From: Strobilurus pachycystidiatus
Taxonomy: Eukaryota; Basidiomycota; Agaricomycetes; Agaricales; Physalacriaceae
Direction of reading: 5' to 3'
NCBI GenBank assembly: GCA_019915135.1
Contig: JAHLMK010000018.1
Coordinates: 744,001 to 808,000 of the forward strand
DNA length: 64,000 nucleotides
Below are positions 10,307-20,537 of the stretch, in pieces. The first letter of the stretch is position 1. Each line of letters opens with the position of its first letter. The position numbers and the translations under genes were made by a program. The notes under the pieces were generated by a model. It did not search any database and was not told the DNA's origin. It saw only the letters and a program-made list of their open reading frames with translations.

Positions 10307-12171
10307 CGAGCCCTGCCGAAACCCTGATAGGCGTCGGGGGCAAACTCTTCTTCTTGGGTTGGGGTTTGAACATACATCGCGACCTCAGGTGCGAACTCAT
10401 CTTCTTGAGATTGGAACGCCGATACCTTAGGTGCATTTTCTTGTTGAAACTTCTGGACTTGTTCCCAAGGGCTGAGAGGCTGCTTGGGACTAACCCTTTG
10501 AATAGGTTGACTAGTAGTTCCATTCGTTACATGATATATGTTGGTACCGCCAGGCTTGTAGATATGACCATTGCTTTCGCACATTTCCTTTGTAGGACAA
10601 TTTGCTACAATATGCCCTAGTTCACGACAGAAGTAACACCTTCCGTCGTTAACTACGAACTTGTTTCCTGGGAACGCGCCCGGAGGAGCTTTGTAGAGTC
10701 CGTTTGGTAAGTTGGTCGGGACTGAGACACCTTGAGCAGGTGTTTGTAGATAAACCGGCGAGGCTTCTTGTACAAAACCTTGTGTGCGGAGTCCTTGCGG
10801 ACCTCCACGCTGTAAGGTATGGAGAAGTTCTGCCATCATCTTCTGATCAGCCTTGCGAGCCTCTTCGCGTTCTTTTTCTCCTTTCTGGATAATATCCTGA
10901 AGGCTAGCTACCCTATTCAGGTATTCATCCAACTCCTCTGTCTTGATTCGGGTGGTAGAGGCGGGAATAAGTTCTCTGTTATAAGGACTATCCTTCGCAC
11001 TCTTGCTCATCCATTTATCGGTCAAGAAGTAGTTGGAGATTGCTGCCTCGACCTCTGACAACGTGAAGTCATAGGTGGGGGTTGTCCCGGCTGTTGCATT
11101 AGCTTTCGCATCGCGCCTAAGGTCCCCAAGGACGTTATGCCAAACTCCCTCTGTGATAGAGGACTTGATATCTTCTATAGCACCCTTATTGGTAAGTTCT
11201 CCCGACGTGATAAGATGTCCCATGATATGGAGCACTTCGCGCTGAAAGCTTTCCCATTTTTGCTTGTTGGCTATGGGCCTAGCCAGGTACGGGTCCAAGG
11301 CATCCTTTAGGTCGGCCGGGACGTACGTAGGATCGTTCTTTCCCTTTGAGTATGAGGAGAGAACTGATTCTTGGAAGTCCGCCCAGACACCTTTCAAGTA
11401 GTCTGGGTTTTTGTGCCACCTTAGGCGTTGTTCGTGGCCGGCGTATAGCGCGGCTACTTCCAACTTAGTACCTTGTTCGGCGATTCCTGTCTGGTCAAAG
11501 ATCCAATTGCACATCGTGAAGAACTCCCTCACATCATCGCCGGAGTGTCCCTTGAACTTGGGAGCATCCCTTGAGAATGGTATCGGAATCTTCTTGCCTT
11601 GGATCTCTTTCTTAGCTTCAGCACTAAGCTCCTCGGAAGGTACGATTGCTCGTACTGCCATTACTGGAACTGGTATCGTGTTTTGGGTAGACGTGTTAAA
11701 GTCAATGAAGGGGGTAATAGGTTCTGGACTTTCGGGGTGTTCAAGGTCAGTCAAAGGACTTCCAAAAGGTGTCACAAATGCGGGACTAGGTGAAGTTCTA
11801 GAGTCCGAATGTCTTCGGATACTGGTTGGAGTTCTCGAAGGTGATTCAGGATCTGAAGAAGATCTGATCCTAGAGGCAGTAGGTGTTGAAGGTGGTACTT
11901 GCGTACGTTTCTTCTTTTGGTTCTTGGGAGTAGTCGGGTCTGCAAAGCGTCGCTGTGCTTGAGCTACTTCACTAGGTAAACCGTTGTAAAGTGAGCCGGC
12001 GATTGGGCGATTGCTTCTTAGGCGACTAGTGATACCAGAGGTTGCTGGATTTGAAGATCCGGCAATAACTGGGTCTCCTTTTGGGGGTTGTGGATTTGCG
12101 CGGTTCTGGCTGTTGGTGTAACGACCAGAGTTCCTTGCAGCCAGTGTCTTTTGTTTATGGAGATTCCGATC
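10303..12171 (-). CDS. Gypsy-1 gag with zinc knuckle
   Basis: This is the structural protein of the retrotransposon particle. The frame is open from just after a stop at 12172-12174 down to 10303. The first in-frame ATG is only at about 11661; upstream of it 170 codons are open, and they align with the same ATG-less region of Gypsy-2 (LAARNSG.YTNSQN near the start, TPFGSPLT further on). The conserved Gag core carries IPFSRDAPKFKG, a coiled segment around residue 290 of the 490-residue ATG/GTG form, and the CCHC knuckle CYFCRELGHIVANC. The stop overlaps the ORF2 ATG as ATGA. How translation starts is unclear: a spliced leader, a non-AUG start, or the downstream ATG. Confidence 0.88.
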   Translation of the reverse strand, partial: DRNLHKQKTLAARNSGRYTNSQNRANPQPPKGDPVIAGSSNPATSGITSRLRSNRPIAGSLYNGLPSEVAQAQRRFADPTTPKNQKKKRTQVPPSTPTASRIRSSSDPESPSRTPTSIRRHSDSRTSPSPAFVTPFGSPLTDLEHPESPEPITPFIDFNTSTQNTIPVPVMAVRAIVPSEELSAEAKKEIQGKKIPIPFSRDAPKFKGHSGDDVREFFTMCNWIFDQTGIAEQGTKLEVAALYAGHEQRLRWHKNPDYLKGVWADFQESVLSSYSKGKNDPTYVPADLKDALDPYLARPIANKQKWESFQREVLHIMGHLITSGELTNKGAIEDIKSSITEGVWHNVLGDLRRDAKANATAGTTPTYDFTLSEVEAAISNYFLTDKWMSKSAKDSPYNRELIPASTTRIKTEELDEYLNRVASLQDIIQKGEKEREEARKADQKMMAELLHTLQRGGPQGLRTQGFVQEASPVYLQTPAQGVSVPTNLPNGLYKAPPGAFPGNKFVVNDGRCYFCRELGHIVANCPTKEMCESNGHIYKPGGTNIYHVTNGTTSQPIQRVSPKQPLSPWEQVQKFQQENAPKVSAFQSQEDEFAPEVAMYVQTPTQEEEFAPDAYQGFGRAR

Positions 12172-12213
12172 TCAAGGTCGACTTAGAAGTCTCTTTTGAA
12201 ATCAAAATTTACA

Positions 12214-12233
12214 CCCCCTCGCGGTGGGCTCCA
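12214..12233 (-). other. Primer binding site of Gypsy-1
   Basis: On the minus strand TGGAGCCCACCGCGAGGGGG starts five bases after the LTR end. TGG pairs with a tRNA CCA end. The identical 20 bases occur at the same distance in Gypsy-2 (20467-20486) and Gypsy-3 (16270-16289), so all three copies use the same primer. The tRNA species is not identifiable from the sequence alone. Confidence 0.8.
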
Positions 12234-12238
12234 AAATA

Positions 12239-14388
12239 TGATGTGCAAGTTCGGAATAGACCTCTGAAAAAGAAGCTATCGTCTAACCACACTATCAATC
12301 CTTATCACAACTAACACTCCTTGTAAGGGAGATGGGGTGCACAAAGGTTCGAGAGAACAAGGTGCTTTTGGGTAATGGAGAAATAGAGATGTATTCCGAA
12401 TTGCTGTAGTTAAACTACGAGTTGTTTTTGGGGGTGTAGGGATTCTGATCGAAATGACACAAGAAAACCTTGAAGTCGTAGGCCGAACCTCTTGACGTAT
12501 GAAGACCTTAAACAGCGCGAGGCAATGTAGCTTCTACCTATCAAGTGCTCTGGTGTACAAGGACTTTGTCTTGGAATCGTCAGGCCGCTACCGCAGGTTT
12601 TACACCACTGGACTGCTAACGATAAGGACTCCTTCTTGCACTTAAACCAAACTTCTAGTGTCTTGCACCGGGACCAAAGGTTCCAAAAGGTGTCCCAGAC
12701 GTTGACAACACTCGTTCAAACTCAACTTATTCCTCAAAGGAAAGTACTTCACGAAAGAGCGTGAGTGCAGGGCAGAACCACTTGCAAACCGGCCTTCTTG
12801 CGAATACAAGGTTCTAACACCAAGTAGATTCGTTGGTACTCGACTTGGTACGTCGGAATAAGGTTCTTTTGAGTCTTTCAAGGAGTTTGGCAACACCTGA
12901 TGTCTTTAAATCTTGGAAAGGTCTTTGGGGTCTTTGGGTACTTTGCAGAAATGAGTCGAAACTCGAGATAGATTCACTACAACGGCTGCGTCTGACTAGC
13001 GGCTACTGGAGGGGGCTCTAAGCTACCAAAATATAGGTCCTTTGGGCCCTTTTATACTACTGGTGGGTTCCTACTGAGTAAGCATCTATTCTAGGATCGG
13101 ATACATCGGACTTTCGAGTCATACAAATGCTGGATTCTTATTGGCTATCCCTGGTCGAAACAACTGCGGACAGGCCGCTTGGTCCTTTAGCCATATACGC
13201 CACCTTGGCGGTATGGTACAATCCTTGTGCCCAGGAGATCAAGGTCCGATAAGGACTTCGATCCTTAGGTATCTTTATGTTGCAAGGTCCTACGGACACC
13301 TGCTTTCTTGTGGATAGGTTGGATGGAGATCGTTAAGAACGTCCTTTCGAGCGCAGACACTACAGGGGAGTGCTTTCTTAAAGTGGTAATACACCCTGCT
13401 TTCGGGGTGGTCCTTGATCGTGGATCATGATCGATCGGCATAGCGGAAGGCGTCGGTTCGGAGTCCTTGACAGCTCCGAAGATTGTTTCCCCAAAAGGGT
13501 TGTGACGTCCTTGAACTATTTTGGGACCTTCCAGGTCTTTGGGTTGAGGTGCGCAGGTCTTGGGTCGCTCGAACTGAACCGCCTGGAGACCTTGGACCCT
13601 CCTTGGGTGCGAATGGTTATAGCACATCGTCTGTAGTACAAGGTACACGCAAAGGTACGGGATCTTGAAAGGGATCCAACGCGTGGATAAGGATATTCGG
13701 ATGAAGGTGATCGAAGGTTTCGATCGCGCCTGTCCTAAAGGACTTGTTAAGGCGCCTGGACCTTGTCCTGGAGGCTTGCCCGCGTCAAGGCAGTAACTCC
13801 TGCGTGCTCTATCCTAAGTACTTGACTGGAGGTTCCTAATAGACATGATCACGAGTGTCTATTCGGATGTATCCGACATCCGAACCACGAATATGTGCAC
13901 CTCAAACCCAGATATTCGTATTCGGATGGATATCCGACATTGCATCCGAGATAATTGTCCAATATCCGAATATTTGTGAATATTCATCCGAATATATTCG
14001 AATATATCTGAATATCCATGAGTATTGGCATAATATTGCATCAAGAGCAGCCTGAAACCATACCTACTATGAAGTTATGGTATTACACTGTGTGTAAATA
14101 TCAATTAGAGTCACATAGCTAACACAGAACACTCATATACTACAGCCCACACTATCATGTCTCGGATGTCTGCTCAGAAAGTGGACATCCGACATCCGAG
14201 AGGCATCCGACATCCGAGAGGTATCCGACATCCGACATCCGAATATCTTTGGATGTCGGATACGAATATAATTGAAATATCCGAAAATATCTGACATTCG
14301 TGCTCATGTCTAGTTCCTAAGGTCTTTGGGCTGTTCAGGAATCGCAAAATTCCCCGTTTCTAGTACTGGAATAGTACCCTGCGTATCA
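12239..14388 (-). repeat. Gypsy-1 5' LTR, enlarged by a MITE
   Basis: On the plus strand this runs from TGATGTGC to GCGTATCA. Its outer end matches the Gypsy-2 LTR (the stretch around GGAATCGCAAAATTCCC). The length is 2150 bp; without the 473-bp MITE and its 8-bp duplication it is 1669 bp, close to the 1695 bp of Gypsy-2. The ORFs that cross it are not conserved and are not genes. Confidence 0.88.
13840..14312. mobile_element. hAT-like MITE with internal ATCCGACATCCGA repeats
   Basis: The 473-bp insertion is flanked by the 8-bp direct repeat GTTCCTAA (13832-13839 and 14313-14320). Its ends are imperfect inverted repeats: TAGACATGATCACGAGTGTC at the left, and TAGACATGAGCACGAATGTC read from the right. 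It codes for nothing. Inside are many copies of CGGATGTCGGAT in both orientations, interspersed with AT-rich ATATTCG motifs. The 8-bp duplication and short inverted ends fit a non-autonomous hAT element; the superfamily assignment is inference. Confidence 0.8.
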
Positions 14389-14468
14389 CCGCTCTGATTC
14401 TTATTTTGACTTCGAGTATTAACAGCGTATGAGCTTTCCGGTAAAGATACTGTATCTTCTTCCTTCAT
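14389..14468 (-). pseudogene. Gypsy-3 ORF2 start, cut by Gypsy-1
   Basis: An ATG at 14468-14466, six bases after the gag stop, opens a frame beginning MKEEDTVSLPES. It matches the start of Gypsy-2 ORF2 (MKEGVPSAQTPPES). After 26 codons the Gypsy-1 LTR begins at 14388. Confidence 0.75.
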
Positions 14469-14473
14469 CAAGC

Positions 14474-16240
14474 TCAGTTGAAACCCCCTTGAGTGTGAGG
14501 TACCATAGTATTTGCATACGAGGTATCCAAACGCATGTCTTCTGGTGCGAAGTCATCCGTTTGTCCAATAGTGGTTTGCGCTTTAACTTCTCGAAGACTA
14601 TCTTCTTTGTACTTAAGAACTTGTTGCAAAGGTGACTTTCCACCAGCCCTTTCCTTTCTTAAAATCGGAAGGCCATTGTTGAAAAAGTCCCAGTTGGCTT
14701 CCGTAATCACTAGCCAACCTTCCGTTTGCAAGTCAAATCTTTTCTTACACTGATCACGCATATGACCAGGTTCTTCACAGAAAAAGCAACGCCCAGGTTG
14801 TGAATACGACGTAGTTTGACCAGCTGGTACCAGACGATTAGGGTTCTGCAAAATTCGAGTCGGATTTGCAGTGTTCCCTCCCGTATAGGGTATCTGGTTG
14901 GGTCTGTTCGTACCCATAGGCAGTTGAACAGTGATAGGTGCCGATTGAACGAAATTCGAGATCGAATTGGTATCTTGGTAATTCATTGTTCTCGCATTCA
15001 ACAAGGAAGCGTTGATTGTATCAAGGAATTGTTGATGATTCTTTTGATTTTCTTCCTTCTCGCGCGCCATCTCTACTCGATCTTTTTCTCTAGCTTTTTC
15101 TGATTGTATCAGGATATCCCTTAGTGCATTGAGTGCACTATTGGTATCCGTCAAATCTTCAGTCTTGACTCTTGAAGTACCGGTTTCTGTCTTGTGGGAC
15201 CCTTTGGTCCTATAGACTGCCGTTTCTTCCAACACGCTGGTAATAGCGCCTACAACATTGGTGATATTGTTGTACCAATCTGACACCGTTGTTGCTGCCG
15301 GTTTGTTGGTTCTTAAATGACCAGTAGTACTGGCCCAGACTGCATTTGTTACACAGTCTTGGATTCTTTCCACGGCTTTCTTGTCCGTGATTTCACCTTT
15401 CTTAACTAAGTACCGCAATATGTGCAGTACTTCTCTTTGAAAAACATTCCACCTGTCTTTGTGGTCAACAGGCCGTTTTTCGAATTTGACAATAGCATCC
15501 TCTAGATCGTCTAGAGAATACTTGGTGTCATCTTTGCCTCTGTTATAGCTAGACAACAAAGCCGACTTGAATTCTTTCCACTCTCCTCTAATGAAAGTAG
15601 GCATATTTAACCATTGGTCTCGAATGGTTTCTGGCACAAAGTTACACGCAATTTCAATCATCGTGCCTTCATCCGTAATACCAGACTCGCCAATGATTTG
15701 TTCAATCATCCTTAGAAAATCGGCTATGTTTTCCGATTTTCCATTAAAGTTTGGCGCATTGCTGGTGCCATACTTGGGTATCTTTTTGTCTTTTATGTCT
15801 TTTCTCCACTTCAGAGAAGGAAATTCATCAATGACTAGCGCTCGAACAGTAGTCATTCTTGGAGGTATAAACGTAGGAATGTTTAAAAGATCTTGGTAGT
15901 TTTCTAAGGCTCGGCTTAAAAGTAGAAATTTGAGTTCGGATTGTTCAAGATCAGAATAACTCTTTCTAGGAGCTAATCTTCTTCGAATTGGCGGGGGATG
16001 TTCAGCTAATCTGCAAACTTTTTCCCGTACTTTTTCTGGTTGATCGTTGAATAGGGCTCCTACTCGTGGTCTGTTCTTTCTTAAACTTCTAGTTCCTACT
16101 TGGACACTTTGTAGTTCAGATTCTTCAGGAGCAATTCGAGATCCACTAGCAACCGGTGGTGTTTCCGGGTTTGCGTCTAGTTGACTTCGGGTGTATTTAG
16201 CAGACTGTCTGCCTTTCTTAGACGTTTTTGGATGTAAAGA
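14474..16240 (-). CDS. Gypsy-3 gag with zinc knuckle
   Basis: The frame is open from after a stop at 16241-16243 to 14474. The first ATG is at 15856 (MTTVRALVIDEFPSLKW), leaving 128 open codons upstream that read as plausible protein (SYSDLEQSELKFLLL). The core SNAPNFNGKSENIADFLRMI corresponds to the APKFKG region of the other copies. The CCHC knuckle is CFFCEEPGHMRDQC. There are no stops, although this is the oldest of the three copies by nesting. The absence of an upstream ATG repeats the pattern of Gypsy-1 and Gypsy-2. Confidence 0.82.
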   Translation of the reverse strand, partial: SLHPKTSKKGRQSAKYTRSQLDANPETPPVASGSRIAPEESELQSVQVGTRSLRKNRPRVGALFNDQPEKVREKVCRLAEHPPPIRRRLAPRKSYSDLEQSELKFLLLSRALENYQDLLNIPTFIPPRMTTVRALVIDEFPSLKWRKDIKDKKIPKYGTSNAPNFNGKSENIADFLRMIEQIIGESGITDEGTMIEIACNFVPETIRDQWLNMPTFIRGEWKEFKSALLSSYNRGKDDTKYSLDDLEDAIVKFEKRPVDHKDRWNVFQREVLHILRYLVKKGEITDKKAVERIQDCVTNAVWASTTGHLRTNKPAATTVSDWYNNITNVVGAITSVLEETAVYRTKGSHKTETGTSRVKTEDLTDTNSALNALRDILIQSEKAREKDRVEMAREKEENQKNHQQFLDTINASLLNARTMNYQDTNSISNFVQSAPITVQLPMGTNRPNQIPYTGGNTANPTRILQNPNRLVPAGQTTSYSQPGRCFFCEEPGHMRDQCKKRFDLQTEGWLVITEANWDFFNNGLPILRKERAGGKSPLQQVLKYKEDSLREVKAQTTIGQTDDFAPEDMRLDTSYANTMVPHTQGGFN

Positions 16241-16269
16241 TCACCGATTTGGTTGATCAAAATATAGGA

Positions 16270-16289
16270 CCCCCTCGCGGTGGGCTCCA
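16270..16289 (-). other. Primer binding site of Gypsy-3
   Basis: The same 20 bases as in Gypsy-1 and Gypsy-2, in reverse complement, six bases inside the LTR end at 16296. Confidence 0.78.
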
Positions 16290-16295
16290 AAAAGT

Positions 16296-18126
16296 TGATG
16301 TGCACATTATTTTAGAGGCGTAGAATCACACCTAACAAACAACACAACTCTTAATACTCTGAATGAGAGTAAGGTTTCTGCGGTTTTGGAATATTGGGTT
16401 TTTGCAATAGAAAATCGAGCTTGATTTACTACAACACTACACTTGAAAAACAAGGTTCTTGCGTAACAGAAACGTAGGTGTGCACAAAGTGCGAGTTTGA
16501 AGGGGGTGGTAGGGATTTTGACCAATTGACAAATTGTCTGGTTTTCAGGGAACAATACACAAGCCTCTGACTGAACTTAAACTATGCGACTTTCACAATC
16601 CTCGCGCTGGAGGGGTTGTATCAAGAACACAGTAGTCTATTGCCACACTTGGTATGTTTCTTATAACCTCGGTAGGAGCTTATTCTTTGAGTTTTAGTGT
16701 TTGCGTGGGTTTTAGACCAAATTGTGCTCAAATTACACTTGAACTCTCAAGAGGTTATGCTGGTTAACGCTTTCCGCGACTGAACGGTCCTCTCTAGGGA
16801 AAGGCTGGCTCAGACTGCAAAGTCTCTGTAGTGTCTCTAGGGAGATACTATGCTCAGAAACACCGCCTCTAGTACGTTGAATTCAAGGAACTTTGCTCTT
16901 CAATTAAGTTCACTTTTGTTCTAAACCCTTGCTCTTAGTGCGTTAGGTTTGTTCTTTGGTTCTTAGGTTTGACTCGAATTCGAGTTTCTTTGGGTGCGTG
17001 CAAATCGAATTCGATTTTGTACAGAGTTAGATTACTACAGTAGAGCTTTGTGGGCTCGTGGCTGCGGGTCACTAAACTAAACTACTATACTGTATCGACG
17101 CTTCTTTTATACAAACTGGTCCTTACTGTACACTAATCTTAACTTACTAACTAATAGCCACTTGGAGTTAATTTCCGCGCTGTAGACACCAGTCTAGGCG
17201 CTTCCATTTCCTTATTATGCCAGTTTATTCATGACGAACCCTCTAGAGTTGATCCACGTTGACTAATTTCAAGCTCGGATTGCAACATCCTTGCGTGCTA
17301 TCGGTCGAATCTATCACATGGGGTTCATCTTCTCTTGGCTCTTAATTGTTCTGAATGCTTCTTTGCGACTCGGATTCTTCAGATTGCGTCACCAATTCAG
17401 TCTCGATTATCTGATTGAGTCTAGAGCTTCATTTCGCTTAAGAATCCACTCTAAGATCCATGATAGATCGTTGACTTGTTGTTCGCAATCTGTCTGCTTG
17501 TTCCAATCTCTACTGATTTCAGGTCAGATTTAATCACCTGAGATCTGAAGAAGCTTGGCTTCTTGATTCTTAACGCTCTTGGCATACTGCGGATTATTCA
17601 TGAAGAACACTTGATCATCTTTATCTTTATTGGCTTCTTCAAATAGCTCGGCTGTTACTCGATTTTGTGCTATCGTGGGTTCTAGACTTAGAATTCCAAG
17701 GGGATAGTTGTATCTTGTGATAACATTACTGGGCTTTCATCCCCATTTATGCTGACCTAGACCATTCTGTAGCTTAACCCCATTCTACTTATTATCAGGA
17801 AGTGAGCTAATCGAACTCTAATCGTCTATGAACAACACTGACAAAGTCGAGTCCGAATTACTTGGAACTCGAGTTCGTTTCTTAGACGAGTCCTCTTTAA
17901 GAATGCGTACGTGATGTTGACTTGATAAATCAAGTGGGCACTTTGGATGGTGATATTCAAAGATGAATTTCTCCTGGAGGCTCATTCTTGCCCTAATGAG
18001 GTCTCCGTATTATCACTGGCAATCTTATGGTTTCTCGTTAGATGTATCGTGCATTTCGGCTTCGAGTCTTATCTAGAAATCGCAAAATTCTCGGTTTCTA
18101 GGCTCAGGCGCGCATAAAGCGTGTCA
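16296..18126 (-). repeat. Gypsy-3 5' LTR
   Basis: On plus it runs from TGATGTGCAC to GCGTGTCA. The outer end (GAAATCGCAAAATTCTCGG) is alignable with the LTR ends of Gypsy-1 and Gypsy-2. Length 1831 bp. There is no supported gene inside. Confidence 0.78.
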
Positions 18127-18766
18127 GCGGGATGAGACAGGCATCCAAGACATGCATATCAACTCCCTCTCACCTGTTGTCTCTGCACTTGCTTGTACCT
18201 TGTTGGGAAGTCTCACCGATCAGGATTTGCCAACTAGTTTGGGAGGGAGCTTCCTGAACACCTCGAGGACCGCTCACGGAAATGCCTCAGTATCGAGTGG
18301 AGTCGCCGATGCCTACACTGGTCTTGACAAAGACGCTGTTAAACAGATCTGCAAGACCGACCTGAAGGAGATACTCACAAAACTAATCGACTATGACCTG
18401 GACAATCTCATCTGCTATGAGATCAAGAATTTACTGGCTGGCAATAGGGAGACCCTGGCAGCAATGACGGCCCAGCGGTCACGATTCATCTGGAAATCGT
18501 GTCCAGTCGACCAGATGTGCCCCACGCAGTCCTTGTGCCTACGGAACGACAATCCGTATGATTTTGTCACTACAGGCCATAAGACGGGAGCCGATAGTGG
18601 CCTTATACGAGATTTGTCTCATGTAGGAAGCCCCAAAACCGAGAATTGCTTGTTCTTGGGGACTCCAAGCACACAAACAACTCAAGTCCGAGCAAAGATT
18701 CTATATAATAAGGACTCGAAGCCCCTCCGTATCACGCAGCAGGTTCGTACACATGTCATTCCACGG
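18127..18766 (+). pseudogene. Host gene fragment, left part (kinase-like gene)
   Basis: This is unique sequence between the Gypsy-3 LTR (ends 18126) and the Gypsy-2 LTR (starts 18767). A 205-codon frame starts at 18152 (MHINSLSPVV); its last codons are at the Gypsy-2 junction. It contains KQICKTDLKEILTKLIDYD and reads as real coding sequence. The locus resumes at 58683 across the 4-bp duplication ACGG, where the right part shows protein-kinase-like motifs. The exon structure joining the two halves could not be resolved. Both ends are broken by insertions, so it is annotated as a disrupted gene. Confidence 0.55.
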
Positions 18767-20461
18767 TGATACGCATTGTAGAATCCTAGTGCCAGAACCA
18801 GGGAATTTTGCGATTCCTGTAGGAGTCTATGCCAGGACTTCCAGTCACAGCACAACGACCAGAGAGACACACGGAGAAACTACCTTAACGCAGGCAAGTC
18901 TCCAGGACTAAGGGATACGCGCCTTTAGGACGCGGTATGATCGACCGATCATACTCCTTAACTCCGAATATCATTATCCAAGCGTTGTACTCTTAAAACC
19001 AGGAGTTCATTCAACCGTGTCGGTCATGCAACGACAAGTGCCTACCAGAAATAGCACTACGGAAAGTACCCAGGCAGGAGATACTCTACCAAGAAGGCTC
19101 AAGGAGTTTACTCGTGCTAAGTCAGGACTCGCGCGACCAAGAATAGATCAAAGGAGAAGATCTCTCTTCCGGGCCATGGCGCCTTCGGAATAGTGATCTC
19201 CGCTCCGACGCCCCGCACCAAAGAAAACGGACTTCGATCCGCCGCCGCCGATCACTAAAGATAGACCTGGCTAAAAGGCCCGATCATGGACCTTGTACCT
19301 CACTGGAACTCACATATTGATGTGGCGTCACTGAGTTGTCGAAAACGAATCACCTTCCAAGCGCTAAAGATAAACCAAACCAACGCCTAAAGACACGAAA
19401 GAACTCATTAAGGAGTTTTGCCAAGACAAGCGGGACATCGGGAGACAGAAATAGACTTAAGGAAGAGCCAGATCGGTGGTGTGGCGCACTTGGCACTGAC
19501 CAAGTGTTCAGTCTTCTCCCGGGTCGGCTGTTTCGAACAGGGATAGCCAATCAGGACGCTAGTACAGAATTACTCGACCTCCGAGAGGCCCGACGAGTAG
19601 TAAACCCGCTTACAGTACAGAATAGTAGGAATAGTATAAAAGGCCAGCAAGCGCCAGTAGATAGGTAGCTTAGTGCCCCCACAGTATCCGCTAGTAATAC
19701 GCAGTCGCTGTAGTGAATCTAACTCGAGTTTCGACTCAACTTACTCTGAATTTGAGAGAACCCAAAAGACTTTGAAAGCCCCAAAAAGACCTTAGAACCA
19801 TTTAGGCGATATCAGGTGTTAGCAAACTCCTTGAAGAACTCATAGGTTCCTATCCTCCAAGTCACTAAGACAATACCAAACGACACCACTTGGCGTTAGA
19901 CCCTTGTGTTCGTTAGAAGGCCGGGTTGCAAGTAGTTCTGCCTTGCAATCACGCTCTGTTGTGAAGTATTCGCCTTTGAGGAGTTTAGTTGAGTTTGAAC
20001 GAGTGTTGTTATCGTCTGAAACACCTTACGGAATCTTTGGTCCCAGTCCAAGACACTAGAAGTTTGGTTTAAGGACAAGGAAATCGCCTTACTTGGTAGC
20101 AGTCCAGTAGCATAAACACCTACGGTAGCGGCCTGCCATAAGACAATCACCTTGTACAAAAGAACGATCAATAAGAAGGAGCTACATTGCCTCGCGCTGT
20201 TTAAGGTCTCCGTACGTTGTGACTTCGGCCTACGACTTTCAGATTATCTTGTTCGACTTTGTGAATCAATCTCCCTACACCCCCTAAAACTACTCGAACA
20301 CAAGTTCGGAATACATCTCTATTGTTCCAATACCAAAAGTACTTGTTCCTTTGAACAACTACACCAGCCTCGCTCCCACAAGGAGTATTAGTGAGATATA
20401 AGGATAGATAGGATAGATTTCATAGTCCCCTTTTAGAGGTCTATTTCGAACGTGCATATCA
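18767..20461 (+). repeat. Gypsy-2 5' LTR
   Basis: 1695 bp, TGATACGC to GCATATCA, near-identical to 56988-58682. It contains a TATAAAA box at 19635-19641. The frames inside it are identical in both LTRs only because the LTRs are copies, and they are not annotated as genes. Confidence 0.95.
19635..19641 (+). promoter_or_regulatory. TATA box of the Gypsy-2 LTR
   Basis: TATAAAA in the context AGTATAAAAGGCC, about 870 bp into the LTR; the same box is at 57856-57862 in the 3' LTR. Transcription of the element would start shortly downstream. Confidence 0.6.
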
Positions 20462-20466
20462 TATTT

Positions 20467-20486
20467 TGGAGCCCACCGCGAGGGGG
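20467..20486 (+). other. Primer binding site of Gypsy-2
   Basis: TGGAGCCCACCGCGAGGGGG begins five bases after the 5' LTR, identical to the sites of Gypsy-1 and Gypsy-3. Confidence 0.82.
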
Positions 20487-20537
20487 TGATATATTTTGAT
20501 TTCAACGAAACCTACCAAGGCATCTGCAAAGTCTTAA

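Larger units (their letters stand above)
1..14388 (-). mobile_element. Gypsy-1: Ty3/Gypsy LTR retrotransposon, truncated by the window edge
   Basis: Reading on the minus strand the order is 5' LTR (14388-12239), primer binding site (12233-12214), gag, a protease ORF, pol, and the start of a spliced ORF3 (469-1). The 3' LTR and target duplication lie outside the window. It is inserted in the same orientation into the start of the second ORF of Gypsy-3, whose sequence resumes at 14389. Two later insertions lie inside it: a 473-bp MITE in its LTR and LARD-A (767-5219) between pol and ORF3. The three internal frames are open over their full length, so the copy was probably competent before LARD-A arrived. 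It is clearly diverged from Gypsy-2 but collinear with it. Confidence 0.9.
14389..18126 (-). mobile_element. Gypsy-3: older Ty3/Gypsy copy, 5' part only
   Basis: Reading on minus: 5' LTR 18126-16296, the shared primer binding site, gag, then the first 80 bases of ORF2 before Gypsy-1 interrupts it. The rest lies beyond the left window edge. It is a more diverged member of the same family as Gypsy-1 and Gypsy-2, with an identical PBS but only moderate Gag similarity. On its right side it abuts the host gene fragment at 18127. Confidence 0.85.

Noticed and set aside
13840..14312. A CRISPR-like array or telomeric repeat
   Set aside because: The repeat spacing is irregular, occurs in both orientations, and the segment is bounded by inverted ends and an 8-bp target duplication in a eukaryotic genome.
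18767..20461. Frames such as 19336-19668 and 20152-20391 repeated at 57557-57793 and 58373-58612
   Set aside because: They lie in the two Gypsy-2 LTRs and are identical because the LTRs are copies; one is even broken by a single LTR difference.
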